DNA of 64,000 nt, from positions 816,704,396 to 816,768,395 of the forward strand of contig NC_081414.1 of assembly GCF_030272615.1 (NCBI RefSeq). Reading direction: 5' to 3'. The position numbers and the translations under genes are program-made. The notes beneath the pieces are model-generated. The model did not search any database and was not told where the DNA came from. It saw only the letters and a program-made list of their open reading frames with translations. Positions within the stretch are counted from its first letter, which is position 1; each line of letters starts with the position of its first letter. Below are positions 1-11,597 of this stretch, one piece after another. The stretch comes from Cryptomeria japonica. Its lineage: Eukaryota > Streptophyta > Pinopsida > Cupressales > Cupressaceae.

Positions 1-1640
1 GCCCTCATTCCTCCATTTTTAACAATCATCTTTCAAATTTGAAGCATCACACTTATGCTCAAATTCTTTCAAGCTTTCATATATGCTCATTTAGCCTCTT
101 TTAGATCATAAATTAGACTAATATGCATGCTAGAGTAATTTATTTATCATTTTAGCTCAATCATAGACTAAATATAGTATGTTAGGATAGTATTCATACT
201 AACCCTGTCATCTTATCATTTAGTTTATTGCATTTCTAGCATCATACATAGCTTATAACACATCTCATACTAAAATCAGTTAAAAATCTCTCTCGTTCTC
301 ATATTTGCCATCCCTAAACCATTTTGCTCAGTAATCTGAGAGCAAAACATTGGTTTGAGGGACATTGTGAGATAGAGAACCATGGGACCCTCCTTGAGAA
401 GCTGAGTAACACTGCGTTACTCCATAGCTTGCATCAAGAAGTCCTGTGTGTGTGTGTGGATTAGTATTTCTCGTATTTTTCACATTTTAAGTTTTATTCA
501 CCCACTTTTCCCGCATACAGGAGGTATAAAAACCTTACAAGCTCCAATGCATGATGGAGAGTAGGCTAATGCAAGAAAATTGTCTCTAAAACAGTGACTC
601 ACTGTTTTTTTACATTATTTTCACAAAGTAAACTTGCAAACAATGTCCTCATGGCTTAGAAAGCCTCTTTGACTTGGCATACAAACTTCTTCATCAAGGC
701 AAGTCTACTCAACTTTTAAATGCACTTGCTATAGTAGAGGAAAGCATTAGATTCCTTGAAGACCCTAGCCAAATGGCACACTTGCCTAGGGCTTAATGGC
801 CACAAAAACTCCTTACACCTGTATTCTTGAAAAAAAAACATGCATTTACATAGTCTACAAGTTGACCAACTGGTTCTTGGGAAGCCATGAGCATTTTAGG
901 ACTCCAAGAAGCCAAGTTGGTCAAGCATCCTTGCCAATTCCTAGACAAGGCAGTGAAATTGTCAAATCAAACTAATTTTGCCACAAACTCAAAACTTGAT
1001 AAAATCAAATGCCACAAAAGGGAAAAGTTTAAGAAAACATATTATAATCAGAAAATGCAAGAACAGTACGGCCAAGTACAGCTGGTGTACGGAGTGCTAT
1101 TCACATGGAGCCAAAAACTAGAGAAAACCAAACAAAACTAGTGTAAATTTGCAAAAATGCTTCTTCACTTCAAATGATCAACACTTACAATAGTTAAAAT
1201 AGGAGATTAAATACCTCTCCAAGTTGGTTAACCTCCTGTACAGATAGGTACATGTCCAAGGACACTTAATTTTGACATTTTGATGCCTAAATGACAACTT
1301 TTGGTGCCTAGAAAATGCAAGATTGACCTCCAAAACTCACCATCACCTAAAAATACTTCTAAAACCTAAAACCCAAACAAGAAACATGTCTAAAACCTTT
1401 TGAAAATAAAAACTACAAAAAAAACTCATTTTTCCATCATTTTGCCAGGCAACACCAAACTAGCAACTTTGAGCAAAAAGATGAAAACAAGAAACCAAAA
1501 CCCCATAATGAGTTCAAAACTCATCAAAACAACCTAGAACAACTTCAAAAACATCCTAAACAACTTTCCAACTTAAAACAACAAAAATCAAACCTGAGAT
1601 GAAAATGAAGCTGAGAATGAAGCTAGGTGCTCCTGCACCA
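1..1640 (-). repeat. LTR-like sequence of a gypsy family (copy 1 of 3)
   Basis: Read on the minus strand from 1640, this starts with TGGTGCAGGAGCACCTAG. The same start is seen at 28914 (minus) and, with slight change, at 62731 (plus). About 340 bp inside all three copies lies the shared word AAAAGTTGTCAT (here 1291-1302 on the complement), and a TATA-like stretch follows at about 430-460 bp. This shared spacing is what supports an LTR. The far end is not located, so the portion near base 1 may be flank. No coding capacity is recognisable; the short frame at 887-1141 has no family features. Confidence 0.55.
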
Positions 1641-4600
1641 TCGATTTTGATTTTGGATTGTGATGCTTGACTATGCTTCCTAGATTTCTATGTGACTTTG
1701 ACATTTCATGTTATATGGATGGTTAGAATAATGATGTTTTGAGCATGTGATGTTATATGATGTATCTTCACTCTGTGTGTTAGATGATTATAGATGGAAT
1801 ATTTTTGTAACATTTGTTAGAATTTTATCTTGATGCTCTTAGATGTATATCTGCCTTGATCTTACATTGCTTACTATCTCTGATGTGTTTGGGGTGAAGG
1901 GGAAAAGTGCCACATTGCTCTTTATGGGCAAGCTACGCCACTTCGATTCCTCTTTCATGATGTGAATCTATATGATATAGGCACATGTTTCGACGGTTGC
2001 TTATGCAGCTGTAGGTACCGAGCATCGACTCCACCTAAACTTGCAGGTTTGAACGTGCTCATCAACCCAATGATAAAGTGGAACCGAAGATATCAGTTAG
2101 ACCCTAGATTCTACCCCTTTTTGTCAGGTAACCTTGAGGTTGTGGTTAGCTTTGTGATGTCATTTTACCCATGTGTGGCGTTGTCAACCTTGGTTGCTTT
2201 GTGTGTGTGTAAGTTGGTGTGAATTTGACCTCACAAATTAATGGCATTTTAATACTCATGTTTATTCACTAAAGATTAATGAAATGAAAATAGTTTTAGT
2301 GTAGATTAAATTATTTAGACATCAAAGAATTAATTCTAGTTATATAACATTATATAACTTGGTTTAATTAATGTTGTTATGGAGGTTTTTCCTATGAAAA
2401 ATCTCTGCAACTCTTGAAGGAAAAATGGGAATTGAATAGGGAAAAATTGTTTTTACTGAAAATTTGGGGGTTGTTGAAAAATTGGGAAAAAAACTCTTGG
2501 TAAATTATTTTGGTGCATGTAGAAGAAATTTATTTGGGGGTTTTGGATTCGTCTTAAAAATCACCTGGAAAGGAATTTTGAGGAGGTTTGAATAGATATA
2601 AGTGGCTCCAGGACTGGATATGTTGATTTCACTGTTTGCATTGAAGGTTTGCTGTGGTTTTCTGATTTGCTTACTCCTTTAGATTTCTCCTAGGAAGAGA
2701 TTTTGAGGTAGGAAATTTTACCTTATTGTTCAAAAATTTTGGTTATTAAATTGAAAATTTTAGTTTTTAGATTATAAACAAGTTTTTGGGGTTTTACGTT
2801 TTGTTTGGGAAAAATCTTGCTATGAATTGAAAACAGTCCTATTGTGTGTTTTGGGCTTTCAATAAATTTGGAATGGGGTTGCTATATAAAAGAATTTGAT
2901 ATTTTTTTTGAAATAGATTTAGAATCTGGTAATAAGGTTTACTTTGATTTTCAATTCATTCAATTGGGAAACACTTAGTTTTAGATTTCTCTCGTGACTG
3001 TAGATTTCTTTGTATGATATATATATATATATATATATATATGTTTATCATTGATCAAATTGTCCATATATTTTGATCTCTTAATTTTTTAGTTTCTTGT
3101 GTAATTGAACCTCTGCCTGTGTTATTTGTGTAATTTGTGTTTACACACACACACACACACAAATATATATATGTTTATGAGAAACTTTGTTGTCAATATA
3201 TTATTTCTTTTGTCGTGTTTTTTTTTTTTATCACTCATTGTTATTATTTGGCCAAGTTGTGGATTTACATCCATAGCCATGGAGTAAACCCATGACTGTG
3301 GGTGTAAAAGCCACAATCGTGGGCACACCACGACTGTGGGGTGCAAAACCCATAATTGTGGGGTGGCCACGATTGTGGGGTTACATCTCCAGTCTTGGTA
3401 CCCACAACAATCTCCATGGATCATTGGAAAAATATGCGTCGCTCTGTTTTCTTTTCGTGGTGCTTTTGATGTTAGGTTTCGATAATGATTATGTGTGTGT
3501 GTGTGCTTAATGTATTTCATTGTAATAAGATTTTCATTTTGTATGGGTAAGAATAATGAAAATGTGGTATTTGTTTTGTGAAGTATTGATGTATAGATTT
3601 TGGTATGTAATAGTGTTCATTTTATGGTTGGAATGTATCTTTTTGTTTGACTTATGTGATTGTAATCGAGTCTTGGTATTTCAGTTCTTGTGGGGTATTC
3701 TTCTAGTTCAAAGGTTTTATGTTTTCGTTCTAGAGGCCAGGGAAGGGTAATTGTGGTTTGCGTTTGTGAGGTCATGTTCTTTTCTTTGAATTAGTTGCCA
3801 GTTTGAAAGTTAGTTTGGGAGCTAGATGATGATTCCTAGCCCTTCCTATATCCTTCTGGAGATTCATTTTATTTAATCTAGCAAGAGGGTAATGCCTTGC
3901 TATGGTATCTTAGTGTTTTTCTTCATTGTGTTTTCCTTTCAGATCTTGGTTTTTGATTCCTAGGTGCTTTAATGGGAGAGTGACTTTCGTTGGGGGCCGG
4001 GACCCAAAGTGGTCGCCAGGGTAACCCAATGGAAGTTTGTTAATAAGTGATAACATAATATAATAAACTTGGGCATGTGGGTAGTTAGTTCACACTTAAA
4101 TAGATAATTGTTTTGGATGCCTCTCTTACTCCCAAATGCTCGTTTAGGTTCGGGGTTACACGAGAAGGCCTAGAGTGGCGTCCACCAATCTCATCTCCAC
4201 GAGAGGTTAGTGTGGTCCACTAGAGCTGTATGGGGGTTGGGGGTCGGGAGAGGTTACCAGGGTAACCCAGGATGGGGGTCGGAACCTAGTGAAGACTTGC
4301 CAAGGTAACCCATGACAACCTAGTGATGACACTCTTCCCAGTTGCTTACATAGTGGTTTTCTTGGTTATTCTTCTATGTTTGTCAGGCCTCTGGAATCCC
4401 ATGTATTATTTATTGTTCTTGAGAATTTCTTCAGTCATCTTGTGCTACCCTTATTTTGGTAATCTTGAGAATCCTTGTTCTTGACTAGCATATATTAGTG
4501 TTGTATCCATGTAAGCCTTGATTATGTTATTGCTTCGTGATTATTACCTCTCATGTCTTTGGGGTTTGAATGATACCTCCTAGCACGGGGGGTAGACCTT

Positions 4601-5090
4601 ATGGTACCACACGGATGGGTGGATTGCTTTTTGCATCCATTGGGTTTGGTACGAGATCTTTCATGTTCGTGATGGTTCGAGATGAATGCTGATGACCTAT
4701 CTTGCACTCCAGTTAGTGAGTTTCAGACATCCTTGTATTAGAAAGTTGTATCCATTGAGATATCATGTAATGTAATTATGATCAGTTGTATATTCATGGT
4801 TATGTAATCTGAACCATGCTCCTTGAGCAGGAGTATGTAATATTATTTGTAAAAGTATTTCCTTCCTTCATGTATATTTGAATATTGTTATATGTGTAGT
4901 TTCGTTGTGAGGCCTTGAGGACACTCAAAAGATGTTTATGTTGATGTATATTATATCCTTTTCTCGTGTGTTCATGATGATCATTGTAATGTATAGAACA
5001 TTTCTTCTTTAAAAAAAAATAAATTATTTGCATTTTATTGTGTATAATTGCATTGTCCTCTGGGCCTCATAGCGCGGGGCGCGGCAACCA
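1641..5090. other. Gene-free repeat-derived spacer
   Basis: I see no recognisable protein-coding gene here. The stretch is AT-rich with short low-complexity tracts: AT dinucleotides near 3016-3042, AC near 3144-3162 and GT near 3492-3508. The word CCAGGGTAACCCA recurs at about 4015, 4257 and (as CCAAGGTAACCCA) 4299, suggesting a local duplication. The short open frames (for example 1962-2222 and 3556-3750) lack domains or supporting context. Confidence 0.6.
3289..3400. repeat. Cluster of imperfect CCACRAYTGTGG palindromes
   Basis: A short array repeats a half-palindromic word about every 20-25 bp: CATGACTGTGGG, CCACAATCGTGGG, CCACGACTGTGGGG, CATAATTGTGGGG and CCACGATTGTGGGG. The units are degenerate. 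Function unknown; it may be a decayed minisatellite. Confidence 0.7.
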
Positions 5091-5625
5091 AATTGAAGTG
5101 TTTCCTTTGTTAAATGTGAATGATATGTGAATAATGCTTGAAAGGTGATGAGATAACATAATATGTGAAATGCATTGAATTGAATGTCTTTAAACACAAG
5201 AAAACAACAATAAATTATGCATGTGTGTATTAAATTAATACTTGTTGGAAAATAAATAGATAAAAATTGATCAGATTATAAATTTTCAAATAATATATTA
5301 AATTATTCTCTCAATTGAAAAATAAAATGATATACAAATATCCACATTACATGCATGGACCTACATGTTCTAGAATGAATGTGAAACTTTGAATTTATTT
5401 TAGAACATCAAATTGAATAGTTTCCTTTCTTAAATGTAAAATATATGTAAATAATACTTAAATAATAGAGATAATATGATATGTGAAATCCATTGAATAG
5501 AATGTATTTAAATACAAACAAAAAAATTATACACATGTAGGTATTGAATCATTCTCTCAATTGAAAAATAAAATAATATACAAATTACCATGTGTAGACC
5601 TAAATCATTCTGTTAAGATGCGTCA
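5091..5625. repeat. Direct tandem duplication, period about 320 bp
   Basis: The segment starting near 5091 is repeated from about 5405. Shared blocks in order are TTTCCTTTSTTAAATGT, the word ATATGTGAAATSCATTGAAT, and TTCTCTCAATTGAAAAATAAAAT followed by a shared ATATACAAAT. The second copy lacks part of the middle of the first. No coding content. Confidence 0.8.
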
Positions 5626-5867
5626 AGATTTAAACGACTTGAGAGTAGAATAGCTGTTGAAGATTTTTACTGCACATTCTTCCTTGTATACCACTTAAAA
5701 AGGAATTGACACCCGTGAAATCGACATCTATCTAAACCAAAAGCTGGCAGGCATTTCCAAAGGAATCTGGTTAGCATGTTCATCTTCATTACACGGTATC
5801 GATTTACTACAACAACAAAAAAAATGATTTACAAGGAGGTAAACTATCTTGTGATTCAAGTTCAGTT

Positions 5868-6100
5868 TCAGTCCTCTGCAACCACAACAAGATGCCCATC
5901 TGAAGATTTAGTCTTAATCTTAAAATCCTCTGTTCATCGATTCTGCAACTGCTATTTGATTATGGAGTGTGATCTGAAATATGAAAGAAACAAATTTACA
6001 CGATAAAAAATCAGAAGCTATCCGTTTCACTCCTCTGCCGTGTCAAGATTTAGTCTCCATCATAACCATCGATTACATAGCCATTGATTGATCATATAGT
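5868..6100 (-). pseudogene. Two broken partial copies of the kinase 3' end
   Basis: On the minus strand, 5868-5960 matches the last about 95 bp of the kinase gene at 6177-7505: the stretch encoding NSSKISEQGIF through HLVLIAEG reappears with substitutions and frame damage. A second, weaker copy of the 'GACTAAATCTTSACAC ... GCAGAGG' core lies at 6020-6095. They sit immediately downstream of the intact gene in the same orientation. The simplest reading is local tandem duplication of the gene end followed by decay. Confidence 0.7.
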
Positions 6101-6176
6101 TTGATCTGAGACATCGAAGAAAAAACCTTACACAATCAAAACCCAAAAGCAACGAGAAATTTTTGGTGATTTTCTT

Positions 6177-7505
6177 TTAATCTCTCCCCTCTGCAATCAA
6201 AACAAGATGTTGGTGTGAAGATTTAGTCACCATCTGAAAAATCCCCTGTTCACTGATCTTGGAACTGTTATTAACATGGCCACCGACGAATGGCCCAAAG
6301 GCCAAGCTCTGATCAAGAGGGGGCTCCAACATCTCCAAACTCCCCTCCAGAATCCCCACAACAGTAGACATGGTGGGTCTCAGCCCACAACTGCTCTGAA
6401 TACACCAGAGTGCCAACTTTACAATTCTCTCCATCTCCACAGCTTCTTCATCTGAAACCTTAAGCCGACTGTCAAAAATCTCCTCCAAATTCCCTTCTCT
6501 GGCCTTCACCAGCGCAATGGTGGGCAAATACCAGTTCTCCTCATCTGCAGATCTGTCCACAACTCTGCGCCCACTCACCATTTCCAGAAGCACCATTCCA
6601 TAGCTATAAACGTCAGTTTTAGCACTAATTCCATACTGCAAAAACCATTCTGGTGCAATATAACCAGGTGTGCCCTTAACATGAACTGTCATAAGGCGGC
6701 TCTCACCCTCATCCAACAATTTCGCCATTCCAAAATCTGAAACTTTGGCTCTGAAATTCTCATCCAGAAGAATGTTCTGCGGCTTCACATCCAAATGCAA
6801 AATGCTGGACGTCGACTCCTCATGCAAATAAGCCAGAGCTCGTGCGGTCTGTAGTGCGACTTCATACCTGGTTTTCCAGTCGATTGTGCTGGTTTTGCTC
6901 TGGAAAAGCCAGTCGTAAAGAGACCCATTTTCCATGAATTCATAGACGAGCAAGTAACGTGAATCTTCGACGCAGAGGCCATGCAAGCGCACGAGATTCG
7001 AATGATTGAGCGAAGCCAGCGCCGTCACTTCTGCGACGAATTCCTCCACGCCTTCGTCGGCTTTGTGCAGGCGTTTCACGGCGACTTTTTTCCCGTCGGC
7101 AAGTGTTCCCTTGAAAACGGATCCGAATCCCCCACGACCGATCTCCGCCGTGAAATCGTTCGTCGCGATTTGCAGATCTGCGTAGCGGAAAACATTCGGA
7201 ACGCCGCTTACTTTCTTGAGGAAATCTTCGCTTATGGGGTAATCGCCGCCGCTGGTCACTCTGGCTATGGCGGTGCCTCTTTTCATGTTGAGATATTCTC
7301 TCCTCCACAAGCACACCATGAGGAATAATGTCATGATTATCATCCCCACTCCCAGGGAGTAGAAGACGAACAAGTTGGATGAGTGGTCTAAAAGAATGGC
7401 GCCCACCAGTAGGGTAGCAATGGCGGTTGCTAGGAGGCAGAGGATCAAAGAAAGAGATTTTTTGGGGTGTTTCTGGACGTACTTTGAAGCACTCTGCAAT
7501 TTCAT
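6177..7505 (-). CDS. Receptor-like protein kinase, non-RD, without an ectodomain
   Basis: A 442-residue intronless frame, clearly richer in GC than its surroundings. Two hydrophobic segments at residues about 17-38 and 45-67 suggest one or two membrane passes. The kinase domain is at about 117-395: glycine loop GRGGFG (123-128), ATP-binding Lys144 in VAVK, helix-C Glu159, catalytic loop HLDVKPQN with Asp239, DFG at 257-259, and APE at 285-287. The residue before the catalytic Asp is Leu, not Arg, so it is a non-RD kinase. In plants this class is common among receptor kinases of the SD2-5 and LRK10-like groups, many of them acting in immunity. Those usually have an N-terminal lectin, GUB_WAK or similar ectodomain. 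Here the frame begins only about 16 residues before the first membrane segment, so it either lacks an ectodomain or has lost it. All catalytic residues are present, so the enzyme could be active. The start ATG is supported by its conservation in the decayed upstream copy at 7960-8090. Broken partial copies lie on both sides. Confidence 0.88.
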   Translation of the reverse strand: MKLQSASKYVQKHPKKSLSLILCLLATAIATLLVGAILLDHSSNLFVFYSLGVGMIIMTLFLMVCLWRREYLNMKRGTAIARVTSGGDYPISEDFLKKVSGVPNVFRYADLQIATNDFTAEIGRGGFGSVFKGTLADGKKVAVKRLHKADEGVEEFVAEVTALASLNHSNLVRLHGLCVEDSRYLLVYEFMENGSLYDWLFQSKTSTIDWKTRYEVALQTARALAYLHEESTSSILHLDVKPQNILLDENFRAKVSDFGMAKLLDEGESRLMTVHVKGTPGYIAPEWFLQYGISAKTDVYSYGMVLLEMVSGRRVVDRSADEENWYLPTIALVKAREGNLEEIFDSRLKVSDEEAVEMERIVKLALWCIQSSCGLRPTMSTVVGILEGSLEMLEPPLDQSLAFGPFVGGHVNNSSKISEQGIFQMVTKSSHQHLVLIAEGRD

Positions 7506-7689
7506 GGCGTTAACTGAGCTTCTTAAAATCTCCCTATATTTTTTGGTTGTTCTATTCTGGTGCAGTCACTTAAGAGCTCTGAGATTAAAGCAAAGTCAAA
7601 CTATGATTGAGTGGTTCTGTGAATTTAGGCACGTACCAGTAACTTTTAGGTCTATCTACGGCTAAAAGTGGATATGACGTCCCTCCATA

Positions 7690-7845
7690 ATAACTTCTTT
7701 CATTTCTATCAGTAATGCTTCAATGGCGGCTGCTAAGAGTCAGAGAATCAGCTCAGAGGACCAGAAAAAGAGACAGAATCAGAAAAAAGAGACTTTTTTT
7801 GATGTTTTTTGAGAGGGAGAAGTTCTCTGAATTCATGGCACCTTT
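7690..7845 (-). pseudogene. Broken copy of the kinase 5' end (middle copy)
   Basis: On the minus strand this matches the start of the kinase gene: the AAAAARTCTCTTT..CTGATYCTSTG block followed by TAGCARCCGCCATTG, equivalent to kinase residues about 14-32. It has an internal duplication of the CTGATTCTSTG word and no open frame. The flank at 7846-7900, TCTAGATCTAAA..GAATATGGG, is shared with the next copy at about 7930-7965. Confidence 0.7.
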
Positions 7846-7959
7846 GAATGTTCCATCTAGATCTAAAAATGAATATGGGATCTCTCAACTTTAACCTCTC
7901 TCTTGAATTTGTGACATCTATGAATGTTTCATCTAGATCTAAAGATGGATATGGGTCCC

Positions 7960-8090
7960 TCCACATTCTCTCTCATTCCCACCAATAGCACAATAATTGC
8001 GGCTGCTAGAAAAACAGAGAATCAGGAAAAACAAATTGGGTTTTTTTGTACATACTTTGAAAAACACTGCAATTTCATGGCGTCCACTGA
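7960..8090 (-). pseudogene. Broken copy of the kinase 5' end (outer copy)
   Basis: On the minus strand the ATGAAATTGCAG start of the kinase is preserved and encodes MKLQ, followed by the equivalent of SKYVQK. It then runs into a stop while DNA similarity continues through the first membrane segment (CTAGCAGCCGCAATT..CTATTGGTGGG). Only the first about 40 codons are represented. With the copy at 7690-7845 it shows that the 5' end of the kinase was duplicated at least twice without the rest of the gene. Confidence 0.75.
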
Positions 8091-8209
8091 TTTTCTCTTC
8101 TCTGCTCTGGGCAGATCAATAAAGAAGAGATTCTTTAAGCAAGGTGGGTTGTTTTTAAGTTTTCAGAACCAAAAAACCAACTTTGAGATCGTTCACACAT
8201 GACCATTTG

Positions 8210-8880
8210 GGCGGAGTTACTAATATGTTTCACTAGAGGATTTGGGATAGAACAACCAGTTGACCAAAAGGAAACAATTCACCTTGTGGATCAAATCTGA
8301 TTACAAACATGCAATCAAAATAGAAATCCTAAATGTGTAATGTACTTCATGAAAAGGCGAGTCGGTGATAAACATTTGGACAGTCGACGGCTGGTAATGC
8401 TCATTCGTAACCAATGTCCCCACTTTCAGATATTTATTGATTTTTTCTCCGAGATTCCGTGTGGGCTATACTTTTTTAAATAATTGAATGAAAATACGTA
8501 TTCATGACCTGTATAATGGCCGGCGAGGCCCATTACTTTGACTGTTAGTTCCAATATTTCATGCTTCCCAATTTTTTTGACTGGTATTTGCAATGTTTTA
8601 AGCTCACTGTTTTTGAAACCTCTTCATTGTACTGGAAAAGGGAATCCATGACTTGCGCGCCTGAGTTTTAATAAAAAGAGTTTCAATGACGTGCATTCCC
8701 CCAATCACTGTAAAGTAATGTACTGATATTGTATTGTCAACGTCGTCTGTAGAAAGCAATTGAGTACGATGGAGCAGTTGCCCAACGACTCCAACTCTCG
8801 CACGCGTCACCATGCAATTTAATGTTAAATAAAATGCTCCGTGTTACACGTGTGTTAGGTTTTCAACGTTGGATTGCCTG
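8210..8880. other. Spacer upstream of the kinase cluster
   Basis: I see no gene or repeat that I can support. Open frames here (for example 8604-8813 minus) are short, without domains, and lie in ordinary AT-rich sequence. Confidence 0.5.
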
Positions 8881-8884
8881 GAAT

Positions 8885-9950
8885 ATTTTTATACCTTATC
8901 TTATTTTTCAATCCTTTAGTCGATGACCCACCAAACCAATTATAGTGGGGCTCTTTTCAGTGAGGCGAACAAGAACAATCAGACTTTCTGGATATAGTAA
9001 AGTTGAAATAGTTTTTTTTATCAGAAAGTTATCTTTGGTTAAAGCAATCATTTGTGGGTATCTAATTTGTCAAAATAATTTTAGAGGTGAATCTGATCTT
9101 TCTACCTTTCATGAAGTTTGAATCTTGGAAGATGACATTGTTATTTCATTCGTTGTCTTCATCAATTGTATTTATTCAACTTTTTGTAATTTGTTATATA
9201 GAAATAGAGATACCAACATTTATGTAATTCAACTTGTTTCAAAAAAAAGAGCAAGCACTTCTGTTGTGAGGAAGGTTTTTATTGATTTGTATAGGTTATT
9301 TTCTTGCAATCTATTTGTCAATGACCTACTAATCCAATTATAATAGGCTCTGCTCAATGATAGGGAACAAACAAACGTTCTAGAAGCAATCACATGCAGG
9401 AAGAATCTGGTCCGTGTAATCATTCAAGGGTTGAACCTAGTCCAAACACATCTCATAAAATTTGAATCTTGGTGGATGACATTTTTATTGCGTATCACCA
9501 TCCTCATCAATTGTGCTTACTCAAATTATTGTAATCCATTACATAAAAACAGAGATGCCAATATCTACGTAATATAACTTGTTTCAAAAAACTAGCAAGC
9601 TCTTCCCCTGTGAGTGAAGGCTTTTATTGATTTTTATACATCATCTTATTGCAATCTATTAGTCCATGACCCCGCTAATCCAATTATAATGGGGCTATAA
9701 CAGAGAACAATCAAACTTTCTAGATATGGTAAATCTGAAATAGACCTTTACTTTAAATCAGAAAGTCATTTTCAATTAAGTAATTATATACAGAAGGATC
9801 CAATCCATCAAAATCATTATGAAATTAAACCTGATCTGAACACCTTTCTTTACGAAAGATATTTTAATCAGATACCATCATTCTCATCAATTATGTTCAC
9901 TCAAATTATTATAATTCTTTATATACAGATGTATAATCCAACTCCTCATT
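8885..9950. repeat. Three tandem copies of a 350-400 bp unit
   Basis: Anchor words recur in the same order three times. AATCYWTTAGTCVATGACC appears near 8909, 9307 and 9653. CCAATTATARTRGG follows each. TGAATCTTGG.GATGACAT appears near 9119 and 9461, with a decayed version near 9874. The unit also contains ACTTGTTTCAAAAAA and CAAGC.CTTC. Copies differ by many substitutions and small indels, so the array is old. The two short frames at 9125-9343 and 9229-9423 are on opposite strands of one copy and are not conserved in the others. Confidence 0.85.
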
Positions 9951-10359
9951 TACTGTGAATGAATGTTTTATCTAAGGGACAAATGTCCCTGAGGAGAGAT
10001 TATTACAGTAAACAGACTAGGCAGACCATTTTTGGAAAGGTTTCAAAAATCTCTAAAGATCTCTGTCTCGAATCCATATGCATTGGTTTGTGAAGCAACT
10101 TGGGTTTGTTATTACATATGTTTCTGTCATTTCTGCCTGCCATAGTGGTTTTGTTCATCAATGAAATACTGTATTTATTTCTGCTTTTAGGTTAGACCCA
10201 GTTGTTTAGCTGATAGGTTTTCTGTCTGTGGGCAGCGATAATATGGTTTGGAAGCGGCAGTCATATAAATAGTCAGAAATATATGTATAAAGAAACGTAT
10301 TGAGAGTCTCTTTTATGTCAGAAATACATGTATAAAGAAACGTATTGAAAGATAGATAT

Positions 10360-11154
10360 ATTAATTATACTAATTCACTGTTACATCTTTTTTTTCTTTG
10401 TAGAAAGTTATTTCCTCTTCTAATAGTATTTGGGCATCTACTTTAATGATTTTGTAACTATTAGGGCATCTACTTTAATGATTTTGTAACTATTAATGAT
10501 TTTGTAATTATTAGTGACTTTAAAGATTTGTTTTTAGATTTATTCTTAGGTTATAGATAATAGATAAGATAGATTGGATGGATGGATGGACAAATAGATA
10601 AATAGATAGATCAATTGATTGATTGATCGATGGATGGATAGATCATAGATAGATGGGTAGATGGAGGGATGCACAAATAGATAAACAGATAGATCAATTA
10701 ATTGATTGATCAATGGATGAATGGATAGATCATAGATAGATGGGTAGATGGATGGATGGACAAATAGATGAATAGACATATCGATTGATTGATTGATCGA
10801 TGGATGGATATACCATAGCTAGATGGGTAGACAGACGGGCGGATGGATGAATAGGTAGGTAGGTAGATTGGTTGGTTGGTTGACTTTTAGATTTCTTTTG
10901 ATGGATAAATTTATTAATTATACTAATTCATTGTTACATCTTTGTTTTTCTTTGTAATCGGTTCTTTCCTCATCTCATAGTATTTGGGCATCTACTTTAA
11001 CGATTTTGTAACTATTATTATTATTTTTATCTCATATAACTATTTCATATATTTATCTTAAAATATTGAATATGCACGTAATAGGGCTTAGCTTAGTAAC
11101 ACACAATTTAAGAATTTCTATCAATTAAAAAAATGTAAACAAAATGAATAGATT
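10360..11154. repeat. Locally repeated unit: partial copy and left half of the filled copy
   Basis: A block 'TTCAYTGTTACATSTTT..TCTTTGTA...TAGTATTTGRRCATCTACTTYAAYGATTTTGTAACTATTA' occurs at about 10375-10490, 10920-11020 and 13010-13105. The second copy continues into GGGCTTAGCTTAGTRACACACAATTTAAG and is then broken by organelle DNA at about 11155. It resumes at about 12640 and ends near 12830. The third copy (12830-13460) is continuous. The unit begins with degenerate GATA/GATG tetranucleotide repeats. Confidence 0.85.
10546..10880. repeat. GATA/GATG/GATT degenerate tetranucleotide tract
   Basis: About 330 bp of GATA, GATG, GATT and GGTT tetranucleotides with scattered substitutions, ending in runs of GGTA and GGTT. 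An internal higher-order repeat of about 95-110 bp is visible: the 'ATGGATGGACAAATAGATRAATAGA' word recurs near 10578 and 10754. A related tract precedes the next unit at 12835-12970. It produces a spurious Ser/Ile/Tyr-rich frame on the minus strand. Confidence 0.9.
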
Positions 11155-11597
11155 ATATCTATCCTCTACGGGGGTCCGATTGAGGAGTCGCGTTCGATAT
11201 ATATCTATAGATCCGATGGGACTCGAACCCAATCCCTCAACTAAATATAGAGGTGTGCCTGATCACCGGATCTACAAGTAATAGATTTCTATCTAATAAG
11301 TAATATATCTACTTCTTGGGGGTGGGGTTCATTCCTATTAGCCAATTAGTAATTAGAATTATTGATTTGTATTGGTGCCCTATTCGGTTAGTTTGGAATG
11401 CAAGAGTAGTGAAGTGGAGAGGTACTTCAAGTCGCTCGACCAACCTCAACTTGCTAGCCCTTCAAAGTTTTGCCGCTGTGCCACTGCTATCCGCTGTTTC
11501 CCTCCTCAATTTGCCTAGTTTTGCCACTGCTATCCGCTACCCATAGAATTGCCCCAGCCGAATTGGGCAGGGGATAGTTGGAGGTAGATTAGTTGGC

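Noticed and set aside
3122-3520. 132-residue minus-strand frame
   Set aside because: It runs through AC/GT microsatellites and the CCAC..GTGG palindrome cluster; composition explains it.
6940-7328. Open frames overlapping the kinase on both strands
   Set aside because: Shadows of the GC-richer kinase coding sequence; they lack domains, and the kinase frame carries all motifs.
10546-10779. Ile/Tyr/Ser/His-rich minus-strand frame
   Set aside because: Translation of the GATA/GATG tetranucleotide tract.
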